Shown piece by piece: positions 48,844 through 60,926 of a DNA stretch of 64,000 nt (positions are counted from its first letter, which is position 1; the number at the start of each line of letters is the position of its first letter). The position numbers were made by a program, and so were the translations under genes. The stretch lies in contig CBFFRP010000414.1 in the NCBI GenBank assembly GCA_965644295.1, positions 1-64,000 on the forward strand, read 5' to 3'. Source of the DNA: Paraphysomonas bandaiensis. Its lineage: Eukaryota; Chrysophyceae. Under the pieces are notes generated by a model. It ran no database searches. It was not told the DNA's origin and saw only the letters and a list, made by a program, of their open reading frames with translations.

Positions 48844-49262
48844 ATGACTGCTAAAGCCAGTGACATTCCATTTGTCGGTTAGTCGATGCATTATATTCAT
48901 ATATAGTCATATATAATTATTTAACAGGAAAACTACAGCATTCTCATGCAAGAGTAACTGCCAAACCGAATGTATTATACGACAAAGGTGGATCTGACTT
49001 CAGGACTCCTTGGCATACATCTAGTTTGGGTAAACAGCCTACAAGCTCGAAACATAATAATACTGCTCCAAGAGTGACACTAGGGAAAGCACCAAGATTC
49101 GGGAAATCTGATACTATTGGACCTGGTCCAAATATGGCACAGCCAAGTTCGTTCAAGAAGCAACTCGTATCTAATCGTAAAGCGGCACCAACTGCTCATT
49201 TCGGAACCAGTACAAGGGATGATGCCCTCAAGCAATATGCGATATATACAACAAAGAAGTGA
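48844..49262 (+). CDS. Small STPGR/SHIPPO-repeat protein, 122 aa
   Basis: Exon 1 is 48844-48877 (only 11 codons) and exon 2 is 48928-49262; the 50-bp intron has GT-AG ends and keeps the frame. The protein is basic, rich in Gly, Pro and Lys. It has P-R-V-T-L-G-K-A-P-R-F-G-K and I-G-P-G-P-N-M-A-Q-P-S-S-F, like the sperm-tail PG-rich (SHIPPO/ODF3) repeats that bind axonemal or other microtubules. A second repeat-like stretch, A-P-T-A-H-F-G-T-S-T-R, follows. If the gene is real and used, the organism may retain a flagellate stage or use the protein on cytoplasmic microtubules. The assignment rests on short motifs. Confidence 0.6.
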
Positions 49263-49690
49263 GTGTTTTCTGTTTTGTGATTCACAGTAGTTTAGTTTTT
49301 GGGCGTACGGTTGTATATCATTGGTTGGTAATGTGTTAGTTCCACAAAGTATTTACTGTCAAATTAGTTTAGCGAAGTATCAACATAGCATAAAGGACTA
49401 TGTAAACTGATTGCATTGTTACTGCACACGCAGCTCTGTCGATATTGTAGCTCGTATCGTCGAATTACACGTAGAAAGTGACATAACGAGTTATCATGTT
49501 ATTCATAGGAGACAAGCACACTGGTATCGTTTGGGTTATCATCCTTCTTCCCTTAGACGTTGCTTATGAAAGGTTTACTAGTCATATATAACACTGACAA
49601 AACGCTCAACTGCTCCATGAATAGCACAGACAAATAATAAATAGTTGTTGTTGTTGTTGCAAAATTAGCACAGTTAGTATACCGCGCTGG
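49263..49690. other. 3' flank of the STPGR gene
   Basis: No recognised feature other than a short TTG run near 49645. Confidence 0.35.
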
Positions 49691-50210
49691 AAGCATAGTC
49701 AAGCACCCCTCAACAAAGTCGGACTCGCACCTTTTCGTGGTGTTCTGGGGGAAAAGTACCGGAGATATTTCTCCGGGAAACTAACGTGAGCCGCAAACAT
49801 AGTCAGCAGATATTCTTCTGCCCACTCATAGCCAAATGCTTGTGTGATACAAGGGCCACCAATAAGTGTCACTTGTGTAGACGTCTTCGGGCCCTGACGA
49901 ATAAACAGGCATCCGGGAATGGGCCCACCTCAAGGGCATCCGGGACAGGGCCCACCTGAAGGGTAACCGGGGTATTGGGCTGCCTGCTGAAGTCAAGCAT
50001 CCGGGGTGTTCACCTTAAGAACTCAGAGCGGAAGTGGTCGCACCTTGGTGCTTGCGGCGGCGCACAAGCAGCTTCCGTAGGATAAATAAGTGAGTACTGA
50101 TTAGTCACAGGTAGAGGTCTAACTAGTTTGTCTAGCATTCATCTAGCTACTAAGTTGGTGCAGGTTTTTAACGCTTATTGCTAATAATAAGACTTTCAAT
50201 ATATAGTCAA
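49691..50210 (+). repeat. Copy B of the dispersed repeat
   Basis: The core AAAGTCGGACTCGCACCTTT to AGCATCCGGGGTGTTCACC (49709-50010) is highly similar to 51415-51720. It continues into a segment (GGTCGCACCTTGGTGCTTGCG ... CTTTCAATAT) also found reversed at 24.4-24.6 kb and, in part, at 61.56 kb. Not intact; read on the minus strand it shares the frame H-V-S-F-P-E-K-Y. Confidence 0.75.
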
Positions 50211-50484
50211 GCATAATAAATGCAACTTCAACAGCATAGGAGCATGTACAATACCTTCATAGTTTTCAGTTGTTTCTATTAAAAATTACTTTCAATATTT
50301 CAACGACCGTACCAATACTAATAATATTCCATAGAAATAATCACCTATCATAATGTTTTGTCCTAACTTATTGTATTATTATTTGACGTCGTAGCATTAA
50401 GTCGAGGTAATACCAAAATCTGGTAAAGCGATTTCACCAGGTTTCATATCTAAGTATTGAGTTATTATTTTACTGTAATTTTTA

Positions 50485-50857
50485 TCTGAGAGGTTAAAGA
50501 TAAAGAAAAAGTCGCAAGTATAGTTGTTATTAGCAGTATTTATTGCGTTACAAGTTGGCCCTGTTACTTGTGTTTTGTAATAATATCATATATATTCTCA
50601 TATAGCTGCATTTGCCTCTCTTGAGATTGCGAACATTCCAACCGAGTAGCCTGATTTGGAATAGATTGCATACGCATATAGCTATCTTCACCACTACTAC
50701 TTACACTGATATTAGTAGCTATGCTCGGAGACGACGCGGCAGCAGCCGTTGGGGGCACATTACTGTAGTATGTGGATTATCATTATCACTGTAACGCAAT
50801 AAATATTGCTAATAACAACTATAATTGCAACTTTTTCTTTATCTTTAACCTCTCAGT
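50485..50857. repeat. Foldback repeat with 67-bp arms
   Basis: 50485-50551 and the reverse complement of 50791-50857 agree at almost all positions (CTGAGAGGTTAAAGATAAAG, AGTTGTTATTAGCA, TATTTATTGCGTTAC). The loop of ~240 bp has a short Ser-rich frame on the minus strand with no support. It looks like a MITE; target-site copies were not found with confidence. Confidence 0.75.
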
Positions 50858-51409
50858 TACAAATAAATAACAGTAGTAATCTACGGATACCGTGAGCAGT
50901 ACTAAGTAAATGGCCTAAAATAAAATAGTATTATTAGATAATATGAGAGGATTAACATATTTGGTAGAAACACAGTAGCTCTAACTGCAGAGGAGTCTTA
51001 CTCTTGCGCAAATCAGTCATAGCAATCTTTGCTCTTCTGAATAATCTTTCAACCATTTTAGTTAAGGCATTCAAGTGCTTCATGCTGCGGTGTCAAGTTT
51101 TCTTGTTTAGGCATGCTCGTTTCCGGTGCCTGTTACCACCAACCAAACCTAATTTGATAATTTTCGTCCGGGTAATTGAGACTTCATCGCCACTTTAAAA
51201 CTTCACGACTGCGCTTTTGAAAGCAGCATTATGAATAATTGTCGCCCAGATGCGCTCGACAATCGGGTGCCATGCTTTATGAGTTCGCCAAACACTGTAC
51301 AAACATCGTGGAGATCGAGCTGATGCTCACCTTCCTTCTGTAGGTCTCTCAGGTAACACCTTACGTTCTACATATTTTCCTTCGCACCACCACATCGCTG
51401 ATAACCTTT

Positions 51410-52636
51410 CTCCCTCAACAAAGTCGGACTCGCACCTTTTCGTGGTGTTCTGGGGGATAAGTACCGGAGATATTTCTCCGGGAAACTAACGTGAGCCGCA
51501 AACATAGTCAGCAGATATTCTTCTGCCCACTCATAGCCAAATGCTTGTGTGATACAAGGGCCACCAATAAGTGTCACTTGTGTATAGACGTCTTTGGGTC
51601 CTGACGAATAAACAGGCATCCGGGAATGGGCCCACCTCAAGGGCATCCGGGACAGGGCCCACCAGAAGGGTAACCGGGGTATTGGACTGCCTGCTGAAGT
51701 CAAGCATCCGGGATGTTCACCTTCAGAACTCAAAAAACATGAAGTCAGCAGATGTCAGCTATATCAACATTCTGCTTGCTCCCTGCGTTTGCTTTGAGTG
51801 ATTGATGCTGAGTATGAGTTCACATTATATTCGGTATCTGTGTGGCCAATGACCGACGTAATGCGTCAAACTTTTCTCATGGATGCATGGCAATGGCAAT
51901 GATGTGATTAGACCTGTCAAGTCTTTTCTCACACGTCTACTGCCTAGTCTTGGTTTCTCCTGACCCAGGTCATTGAGATTATATCAAGGCTCTGGCACTC
52001 TTCTCCAAGCAGTGTCAGGTACATTTGTGGTGCTTTTATGATATTCTTGCTTATAGTAGAGGTTTTCATCCGAGCGGGGAAGGTGCACGGTTTCCTACTA
52101 GCGTAAGTCACTCGGGAGAAGAGTGAGTGCAAGGTGGATGCATGTGCTGGACGAGTGCACACAATGGAGGGAAGACATTGGAGTCAGCTTGAATTTGTAA
52201 CAGATTTTGGTAGATGTCTGTTTCATGCGTCAGTGTGCAAAATTGCACCAGACCGCTTCGTGACCGTGAGAAGACCCGGCGCTAGAGCTACTCTACTCTC
52301 CCCTCCAGACTATCTGCAGCTGTGAACACCACCTTTTAAAGAGGGCCCTAAAGATCTGCCGCATGTACAGGAGACATATGCCGAAGACATCGACCGCAAG
52401 TTGTTTGTGTTAGGACAAGTAGATTGGGCAGGGGCGTAGTATGATCCGGCTTAAACACGCAACTTGTCGTATGCCCATGTAGCTAACTAAGTTGTGTTGT
52501 ATAGTTGAGCACTTGTCGGTGCATGCAAGAGTAACTAGATGAGAGTCCTGTTATGCATAGTGTCGCGCAAGTTGTTAGGTCAGTCGCGGCAATGCACAAG
52601 CTTGTTGCGCTTCTTAATAATCTGACATTCAATATA
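51410..52636 (+). repeat. Copy C of the dispersed repeat, long form (~1.2 kb)
   Basis: Nearly the same as 62794-63980, in the same direction. The first third is the GTCGGACTCGCACC core. The rest ends in a plus-strand frame stopping at the TGA near 52325 (F-V-T-D-F-G-R, D-R-F-V-T-V-R, T-L-L-S-P-P-D-Y-L-Q-L), kept in both copies. Probably a piece of a transposon whose family I do not recognise. Confidence 0.75.
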
Positions 52637-53472
52637 GATAACCTTTCTCTTTCCAGCCACCATGTTTGATATCCCTTCCTTCACCTTTGCCAAGTCTCTA
52701 ATGCAACGCCTTTTGTTGCTTTCATTTATTTTCTCGAAGAACACTCAAGCAATGACTTCTGGGACCAATTATCGATCTTATTGCAAAAAATATAATTTTA
52801 GAACAACTTGCCAGCAGTACAAAATTTTGGTGGTATTTTTGATAAATTAATTGAAGCAAGCTGAGTCAACTATAATTGCAATTATGATTTGCGGTCCCAA
52901 TTTCAATTATTGACAACTTTTTGATACGCAGCTCTGGTGGCATGGGTTTCAAACCGGAATTCTTCATGAGCTTTTCGAATTTTCAATTTTGAATAGTATT
53001 GTAACTACGTATAATGTATTATAATAACAATATATGTATCAAACAAAAAGCCTTAAGTATTTATATCTATTATAATAATTATTAATCTAGCTACCGTCAT
53101 TCACAGCATTGTATAGTTTGTTTACCATTCAAATCCCATTTTCCATATAAAATCTAACAGGCTACAAAATAAAAAAGGAGCAATAAGCATATATCATCTA
53201 TATCGATAGGACCAAAACTACCCATATCGTTTTATGTCACACATAAGTATACACAAAGGTCTTATAAATAAGGAGAACCATATATAGCTGGTTATTACAA
53301 TGACAATAAAAAAACATTTATCTGAATTTATCAACAACTATCTGACTACAGAAATACAATCATAGCAAGGATATGCAGAGTATCCCATACAGAAAATGGT
53401 TTTATCGCGATACACTAAACAGTCCAGTTGACATATCACAGTTGAATGAACATATACATACGATTTAAACTA
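52637..53472. other. 3' flank of the MLO-like gene, nothing recognised
   Basis: AT-rich, with TAATTGCAATTATG-type stretches near 52870. TTATTGACAACTTTTTGATACGCAGCTCTG at 52905-52935 resembles a hAT end like those at 16.9 and 28.7 kb, but no partner end was found. Confidence 0.4.
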
Positions 53473-56400
53473 CTACTCGTCTTCCACAACATGTGCACCT
53501 AAATTGTCATCCGTAACACAAGGAGATGACACAATACTAAGCACATCGGCAATTCTAGAGCTCTTCTCGCTGCTTGAACTATTGTCATCAGATATTTCCT
53601 CATCAATAGCAAATGGGGTAGCAGCTGAGAACTTGCGTGTACCTTCGATGGGGTCTTCTGACTTACCCGGGGAGGTCCCCATATTCCCTTTACCCGTATC
53701 CATCCAACTAGTAGGAGAGTTACAGGATCCAAAACTTTCCAATCCATGCTTCTCTTCACCGGTAGATTCAAGAGACAAGTCCGACGAGGACTTGTGCATA
53801 TGCTGTATGAAACTCGCTCCCAACTTAGTAACACAGGAGTTTCTCCTCAAGCCTCTACGCATAGAAGCTCTTCTATTGCTGGAACCTGAGTCTGTGGATG
53901 ATCTACGTGCTCTACGATCATCAGTCTGTACATTAGTCGGACTCGCCGGACCATTATATACAGATAACTTTTTGCTGCCAGCACTCTTCAACGGAGACTG
54001 GAGCAAATGGCGCATGCTAGCTGCAATTCCCATTCGTGGGCGAGACTGCTTGAAGCTTCTATTCTCATTGTAAGAGGCCAGTATATCTCGCCGTCTCTAC
54101 AATAAAGTGCACCAAATAAATACATGAACCGTGTACACGTACGCTTCCCATTACCTGGAGGTCTTCTGTCACTGCGTCGTCCGGGAATATAATTCTATTG
54201 AGGTCACGAATCGACAGCACGCCACTCTTATCCACATCCACTTGATGAAATAGTTTTCGATATTTCTCATCACTGCAGAAAAAATACTTAGTTGGAGATG
54301 GATGTAACAACATTCAAACCTGTAGTGTAATTGAAGAGCTCTGAGCATATCACGGAACTCCGCCTTACTTATGGATCCACTCAAGTCGGTGTCGATTTCG
54401 TTGAATAGGCACCGTAGAACCTTTATTTTGAAGTAGGTAAGCCACTACATTCATTATGTCTTCCCTCACCTGTTTCTGATCACCCACTGCCCCACGGATT
54501 CTGCGGAGAACTTTCTCCCGGAGTTCTTTGCAGAGATTTTCTTTCTCTTCCTCATCCTCAACAATTGTGCCTGTATAACGATGAGCGTGAAAAGCGCACA
54601 ACATTTAGTACACGGAATTCAAACCGTACCAATAACGTCAACATCCAGCTCCGCGATCGCAGAAATCAGTGATGCAATCTTGACGATCTCGCCAATCAGA
54701 GGTATTACCAATACCAATGGAACCAGCCTGAATACATGTATCACAACGAAAACTCCAACTGATCATATACACATAGAGATACTGACATGAGAATCTGCCA
54801 CACCCATGAGTGTGCCAGTGCTCTCTCAACAGCGGTGGCAAAGTTAGAGACCCAGAGTGATAGGTAAAGGGAGTTCAGCATAATCGCAATCTCCACCGTT
54901 CTGTATGAACAAAATTATTCCCAATCGTGAAGAAGATGTATATATATATTTTCAATTCACCTGAAAAACAGTTCTGGACTATCAAAGAGGAAAATAGAGC
55001 TGAAATCTTCACTCAATTTTACGTCCGCATCCTCTGTAGACACCTCATTGTTCTGTACGCGTTTAAAAAAAGACATGCCGAAATTCGTCTTCGGGGTATT
55101 ACCCAACCTCCCAGCGCCCCCGATCATAGCGGATTCATTGGACTTAAGAGTGCTTTTTCTTACTTTCTTTACCATCGATCCAATTGCAGCTGATAAAGAC
55201 GACCGTCGCCCTCTTCCCGCAGGCTTCACTGATCCACTCGGAGTATCCGTTAATGCTTGATCCTCAGAACTAGGAAAAAACGAACGGGACTGAGACTCAG
55301 AATTATCTTCTCGGGGATATTCATTGCTATCAAAAGAAGGGCGCAAAATGAGTTGTCGATGATTGCGTCGGCTTGTGACACTCGGAGACTGAACGGCCAC
55401 AGCTGGAACTGGGGATACTAAAGTATACACATAAAACCGTTTAAACAACTTGATAAAACCTATCATACCTTTTGGCTTTTGCTTAGAACCGCCAATCCAT
55501 ATCTTTAATTTCACTTTTTTCATTCCCTGCTGCAAGCCTCTGAACGACTATGCAACATACATACCCACAGTAAAAACACATAAGACACGCAGTGGGCTTG
55601 TCCCCGTATCTAGAACGATGAATTTTCAAAGTGATGCTTACCTGGCTAAAACCGCCACCCTTTACAGAAAGATTTTTTTTGGCTGGTGACATGCAATTGG
55701 AATAAATCACGGAAAATGTTGCACCAGACATGCTTACGTTTACTGGTGCCAAAATGCTTTATAATGTTCTTCCTCTTTTCTTTCTGTCGGTTAGGCATCT
55801 TTACTTCGACTAGCCTCTCTTCATCAGCCTTCACAAACACGTAATGCTCAAAATAATATATTCATATAATATATTACGGAATCGACCTTGAGGTGATTGG
55901 CTTCCACAAAGCTGAGGAAGTCCTCGTAGTCATCTGTACATACCACTCCAGCCCTCGCCATTAGCCTATCACAAAATTCGTTACCACATTTGCGACAAAC
56001 TGCAAGCAGCTGATACTTACTGCTCTTCGTAGAACTTTCCCATGAAATATAGAGTCAATACGTAGGCACATATGAATATTCCACTAGCAAAGAAAAGATT
56101 CAAGTGCTGCCTGGTGCATTTGTCTGAAACCTCCCGTAGTTGTCTTCCGGTATACGAATAGTCGTTGGTCCAGGGGGAATCTCCATTGAATTGGTAAGAC
56201 GATGAAATCTCTGAGTCTGCAGTATAGATATGGCTGATTTTCTCGCACGACACGTAGCAGGACACTCACCTTGTTCTTTTTCGTCAACATATTTAAACCC
56301 TTCACAGTTGCCAAACTCGTTGCCAAGGAAATTCATGCGTATGTAGTTCACTCCACACAGTATAATCATGACAACCCAGCTGGAGTTCTCCACGTTAATC

Positions 56401-56990
56401 AGTTTTAGCGAATAGCGTGCAAGACACCCGCTTAGATAGGCGCCATAATCGAAGTCTCCCGGTAACCAATACGTATTCCGAAAGAGTGCGTATATGATCT
56501 TGAACTCGACGATATGACGCTTGGGTGAGAGCGGTAAATAGCGCAATGTAAACAGGTACCAACCAATCCAGGTCTCTTGTGCCCGTCCACATATCTCTAA
56601 CGTGTCCGCAAGAGACATAGAATGCAGTCGAGAATAAGTATTTGACGTCATCATTGAAACAGCCATTATATAGAGAGAATGCGCCACTATAAATATTGCA
56701 ACAAAGAAAAGAACGTACCCCACAAAGTCTATTGCCATAAACCAGGAATCTGTTGAACTAGGATGTTTTGTCGCTTGATACATTGCAACAGCGAATGAAA
56801 CAAACCCCATAATCATAAGTTCTTTATATATTTTTTGAAGCATTTGATTGTATATGGTGGAACCTTTCAATGCTGCTTCAGCTAATCGAGTTAAATTTTC
56901 AAATGTAACAAGAAATAAAATTGTTCCAACAAATGCAATTGATGCAACATCACCATCAACTTTACTTAATATACCAAATTTGAATGGCAT
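53473..56990 (-). CDS. MLO-like multi-pass membrane protein with two EF-hands, 933 aa
   Basis: Thirteen exons join in phase: 56990-56270, 56216-56021, 55965-55887, 55828-55738, 55682-55642, 55529-55469, 55417-54961, 54900-54787, 54727-54630, 54570-54470, 54420-54320, 54272-54155 and 54096-53473. The MLO likeness lies in the first helix and its exit (R-L-A-E-A-A-L, M-L-Q-K-I-Y-K-E-L-M-I-M-G-F-V-S-F), the A-H-S-L-Y-I-M-A-V segment, and F-D-Y-G-A-Y-L followed by a helix; later helices include V-P-L-V-L-V-I-P-L-I-G-E. A Ser/Arg-rich insert precedes the last helices. The C-terminal side has EF-hands D-T-D-L-S-G-S-I-S-K-A-E (663-674) and D-V-D-K-S-G-V-L-S-I-R-D (699-710), then a Ser-rich tail. Plant MLO binds calmodulin at this place; here a calcium site is built in. 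The family call is by eye. Confidence 0.65.
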
Positions 56991-57959
56991 TTTAATATAA
57001 AGTTACAATGAGATGGCTCGCTATATAGTCATACGTCTGTTCAAGATACTCTCATTATAAGTGATGATAAGAGGAATTAACATTGATGAAGTATCAGTAT
57101 GTTTGACTTGAACCATTAGTTCTCTACTGATCATAAGGATGGTCTGTAATTCGTACTCTACCATATATATATATGTCTCTATATCGTCACATGAACGTTC
57201 TAGTAGTGTGGACATGTGGAGATCGTATGTACAGACAGCACTGTGAGATCTACACACACTGCAACACCATTCAAATGAAACTGTCAAGAAGGGAAAGAGA
57301 AAAATCAAAATTTCGTTTTTTTTAATGTTTACAATTTTTATTGTTAGATATGAAAGTATACGTTTAATGGATATAAAAAAATGTAATTTTGTCAATATAA
57401 AGTTGTAATTTAGAAAAAAAAATATCCGGAATTCCCTTTTTATTTTCCCATCAGTATACCGTACACAGTATACTCTGTATATACTGCTGTATTAACAAAC
57501 AGAGTACGATATCGTAGTGCACAGTATACGATTATATCGGTGCATATTCTAGACATACACTGCAGTGTGGGAGTATATAAACACCATACCATACACTCCA
57601 TACTCTAGCTATGCAGCCCCACTATACTCTACCATATACAGCCCCACTATACTCTACCATATACAGCCCCACTATACTCTACCATATACAGCCCCACTAT
57701 ACTATACCATATACAGGCCTATATACAGGCCCTCTCTATACAGCAGGCCTCATAGCAGTACAGTACGGCAGTACAGCATCTGGCTGCAGCATGAAAATAT
57801 TGGAGGCTCCGACCTGCCCCATAAAGATCATACATACATACATTCTCTCATCATCCCTCTCGACATCAACACTTCTCATGTATGTTATACTATAAATAAC
57901 TCCCTGATATCACTCTTCTTTCCCCTCTATCTCATATATAAATATACACATAGATCTCA
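56991..57959. promoter_or_regulatory. Divergent upstream region (MLO-like / bromodomain genes)
   Basis: About 970 bp. It contains a TACTGCTGTA motif at 57482-57491 inside a cluster of GTATAC/GTACAC palindromes (57450-57540), and four 25-bp tandem repeats at 57616-57715. No gene. Confidence 0.4.
57616..57715. repeat. Four 25-bp tandem repeats
   Basis: The unit GCCCCACTATACTCTACCAT followed by ATACA repeats four times; the last has ACTATA in place of ACTCTA. It lies 245 bp before the bromodomain gene ATG, probably in its promoter or 5' UTR. Confidence 0.95.
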
Positions 57960-60926
57960 ATGAATCCAATAGACACACCATCCAACCCATCAACCAACTC
58001 ATCCAACCCATCAACCAACTCATCAACCAACTCATCCAACCCATCAATCAACTCATCAACCAACTCATCCAACCCATCAACCAACTCATCCAACCCATCA
58101 ACCAACTCATCCAATCCATCCAATCCAATGGAAACATTATCAATTAGTCATCAAAATAAAATACAAAAACTTGTAATGAAACTTTATTGTTTACCATACT
58201 GTGCAGAGTTTCGTGAACCCGTACAAATCATGTACCCTCATCTCCTCGAGCCTTATCTCGAGGTCATTAAGACTCCAATGGATCTTGGTTCAATCTTATT
58301 AAAAATTAAACAAAATAAATATAAAACATTAACAGAATGTTCTAAAGATATTTCACTTGTATTTAATAATGCCATATTATTTAATGGTGATCTTTCGAAT
58401 TTAGTTTCAATGTCAAAACATCTTCTTGCGTTTACTCGAAGTCTTTGGCATGAAGTTATGCGTATTCCATTCGATGAATCTTCTGAAACCAATTCCAATT
58501 TTAATGAGATGATGATGATGGAAAGGAAGGCAAACTATTCGTTTGTGAGAAATAGGAACATGAATATTGAGGAAATTCAGTTCTTGCAGAAGTCTGTTGA
58601 GTCCGAGTTGGAATCAAATGGTGTGTTTTCGAAATGCGTAGAAGCCACTCTAGGATACTGCCAAGAGTCCAACGCAGTAACTCTTGCCAAGATCATGAAT
58701 GTTTGGGTGTCAGAACTCTGTGATGCTTATCCTATGCCTGACTCTGATTCTAATCCAGACGAAATCAGCAAATCTGTAACGTATCCCACGATAGTGTTTC
58801 TGGACTCAGAACTTTCATCGCGGGCGTTTTCTCCATCTCGTATAGAATATATTTATCGCCAACTTTCCTCAGAAAAGTTGGCAACGCTTGAAGCACTTGA
58901 CAGTATTGTGGGCGAGTTAAGCGTTGTATTGTACGAAAAGGCGACTCGGGGATTCAGCATTAGTTCCATATGGGCACAGCCGCACGATGTTGTCTGGGCG
59001 CAGCCGTTCAAGTCTCCATGGTGGCCAGGTATGGTGTTAGCGGGAGGAACCGTACCCAAACCGATAGAGGACGTCAATATATCTCGTCTACCGGATCAGA
59101 TTGTTAGGGCGCTGTCTAAATTGAAACCGAAAACTAGGGAGAACCTCAACAGTACTAGCTTTGTGCCGGCTGGCATGGTTCTTGTCGAGTTTTTTGGATC
59201 GCACGACTTTGGGTGGGTCCGGTGTGACGCACTGTTCCCCCTTCCTCCGGATGCCTCACTCTCTGTCCCTCCTTCCATGAAGGAGAAGAGGGAAGGTCTT
59301 GGGGGTGAGAAGAGTACACATGACGGGTCTGCACTCCGGGAGGCGAGAGAAGGGTATGTTGTGATGCAGGAGGAGGATGGAATTCCAACATCTCTAAGTG
59401 ATACACCGCCTCCTGACTTCCTTGATGTGCTGGAGAGAAAGCAGGAGAGTCTCCAGCTTCTCATGGTGTCTCGTCAGCAGTCCCAAACAGCTCCGAAGAA
59501 GCGAAGGAAGAGTTTAGCTTCGTCAGGAGAAGAAGGAAGTCAGCCCAATAAAAAAACGAAAAAGGTGGATTTAGATGAGGAGCAGGAGAATATCAGCTGG
59601 GCGTCTGATACAGCAGGGAGAAAACTGTTCAAATCACATTCGGGCAATTCTGTGTACGTATTTTATGTCATGTCTTGTTACTCGCATGAAGTGGATAGTC
59701 TATAGTAATATGCACGTGAAATCCACTTCGGTAATTTGCTCACTCGTCACGTCAACAGGTCGGAGAACAAAAAACAAGCAGCCGTAATTGAAGCCAGAAG
59801 AATGGCTATACAGTTTCAACTGTACCGCTTAGTTGTTCCAGCGCCGATGTATCGTGGGAGGCCTAGTAGTGATTCTCTATTGCACCGTTCAAATTCGGAT
59901 AGTACTCTACCGATGGACCCACCAACTGACCCACCCATACTGCTTACTACCTCTATTGAAGGCAGCAGCTATGAAGAGGAGAGTGCTGAAGGTGGGGATG
60001 AGAATAGTGCCTCCAACATGTCCACTTGTGACGACGAAGTTGCCCCGGGTGGCTCTGTATCGAACAAGAAACGCCGTAGGCGCAGGCGTGGATGTAGCAA
60101 CAGTGATGTACACTCTTTCAGTGCACTATCTGCTCAGGAACAGGTGATGAGCGTATTCTTCGTGTAAAATGGCACAGCGTATTTATACTGTGTATCCGCT
60201 TCATGTATGAATGAGATAGTCCATCAACCTCTATTCTGCTGGGGTGTACTACTTATTATGCCTCTTTCGTGAATGTCTGTTATTTGTGTTTGTCTTCCTC
60301 TGCAGAGTCTGTCGGCCTTCTATGGATGCGCCCGACTGGTGAACCACAAGCGAGGGAAGAGCACAACTTGCCCGGTATTACATTCTCGAGATGTTAATCC
60401 TAATGCGGTAGTGTTTTGTTTGGAGTCCCGGTCTTGTAAAGAGAGAAAGGAGTTACTGCGCCAGGAGCTAGCCAGGTCCTTCCTTCATATGTTTGATTTC
60501 ATAACTTGATCCAAAATTCTTTTTTGTAGGCTGACGAGGGAACTCGATAGTATGAAAGCTCTTCTAGCTAAAGCGCCTAACCCTTCTCCAAGCAAGGGTG
60601 GTTCCAAGAGTTCGCGGATCCGCAAGATGAAGAAAGCGAATGCCGATAAATCCATCCCCGGTACTGCTACGGCTCATGGGAAAGCGAGAAATAGAACGCC
60701 AAAGCTCAGTGGGGGTGCTGGTGGTAGCAAGAAGCCAAACAGTGCGGTGGTGAGTCTGTCCCTTCTTGAGTTATGGTACCTTATATCTTACACACAGACT
60801 CCGAAGTCACCACCGGCGGTGGTGGAGGCAGCGAAGCAGAAGGACCAACCGGAAGAAACCACACAATCCAGTTCTTCCCTTTCAGATTCCTATACCTCAG
60901 CCATGAGTATGATGCCTTTTCTGTAA
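57960..60926 (+). CDS. Bromodomain-PWWP chromatin protein, 865 aa
   Basis: Exons 57960-59653, 59759-60143, 60306-60475, 60530-60749 and 60798-60926 join in phase. Residues 1-55 are an Asn/Ser/Pro/Thr repeat (S-S-N-P-S-T-N units). A bromodomain covers about 60-165 (Y-L-E-V-I-K-T-P-M-D-L-G-S-I, V-F-N-N-A-I-L-F-N); it would bind acetyl-lysine, and N-N-A is in the expected Asn position. A PWWP domain covers about 340-420 (V-V-W-A-Q-P-F-K-S-P-W-W-P-G, V-E-F-F-G-S-H-D-F-G-W-V), which usually reads methylated histone H3. Lys/Arg-rich segments (P-K-K-R-R-K, K-K-R-R-R-R-R) look like nuclear signals. Bromo then PWWP recalls BRPF and ZMYND8/11, but no PHD or MYND finger is seen. Nuclear location and histone reading are inferred. 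Confidence 0.88.
57972..58125 (+). repeat. In-frame 12/15-bp repeats at the start of the bromodomain gene
   Basis: Repeated units ACTCATCCAACCCATCAACC and shorter ACTCATCAACC variants encode N-S-S-N-P-S-T. All unit lengths are multiples of three, so the frame is kept. The tract is likely prone to length change. Confidence 0.9.

Noticed and set aside
53504-54073. 189-codon plus-strand frame
   Set aside because: Lies opposite the last exon of the MLO-like gene, which has a consistent 13-exon model; an antisense shadow.
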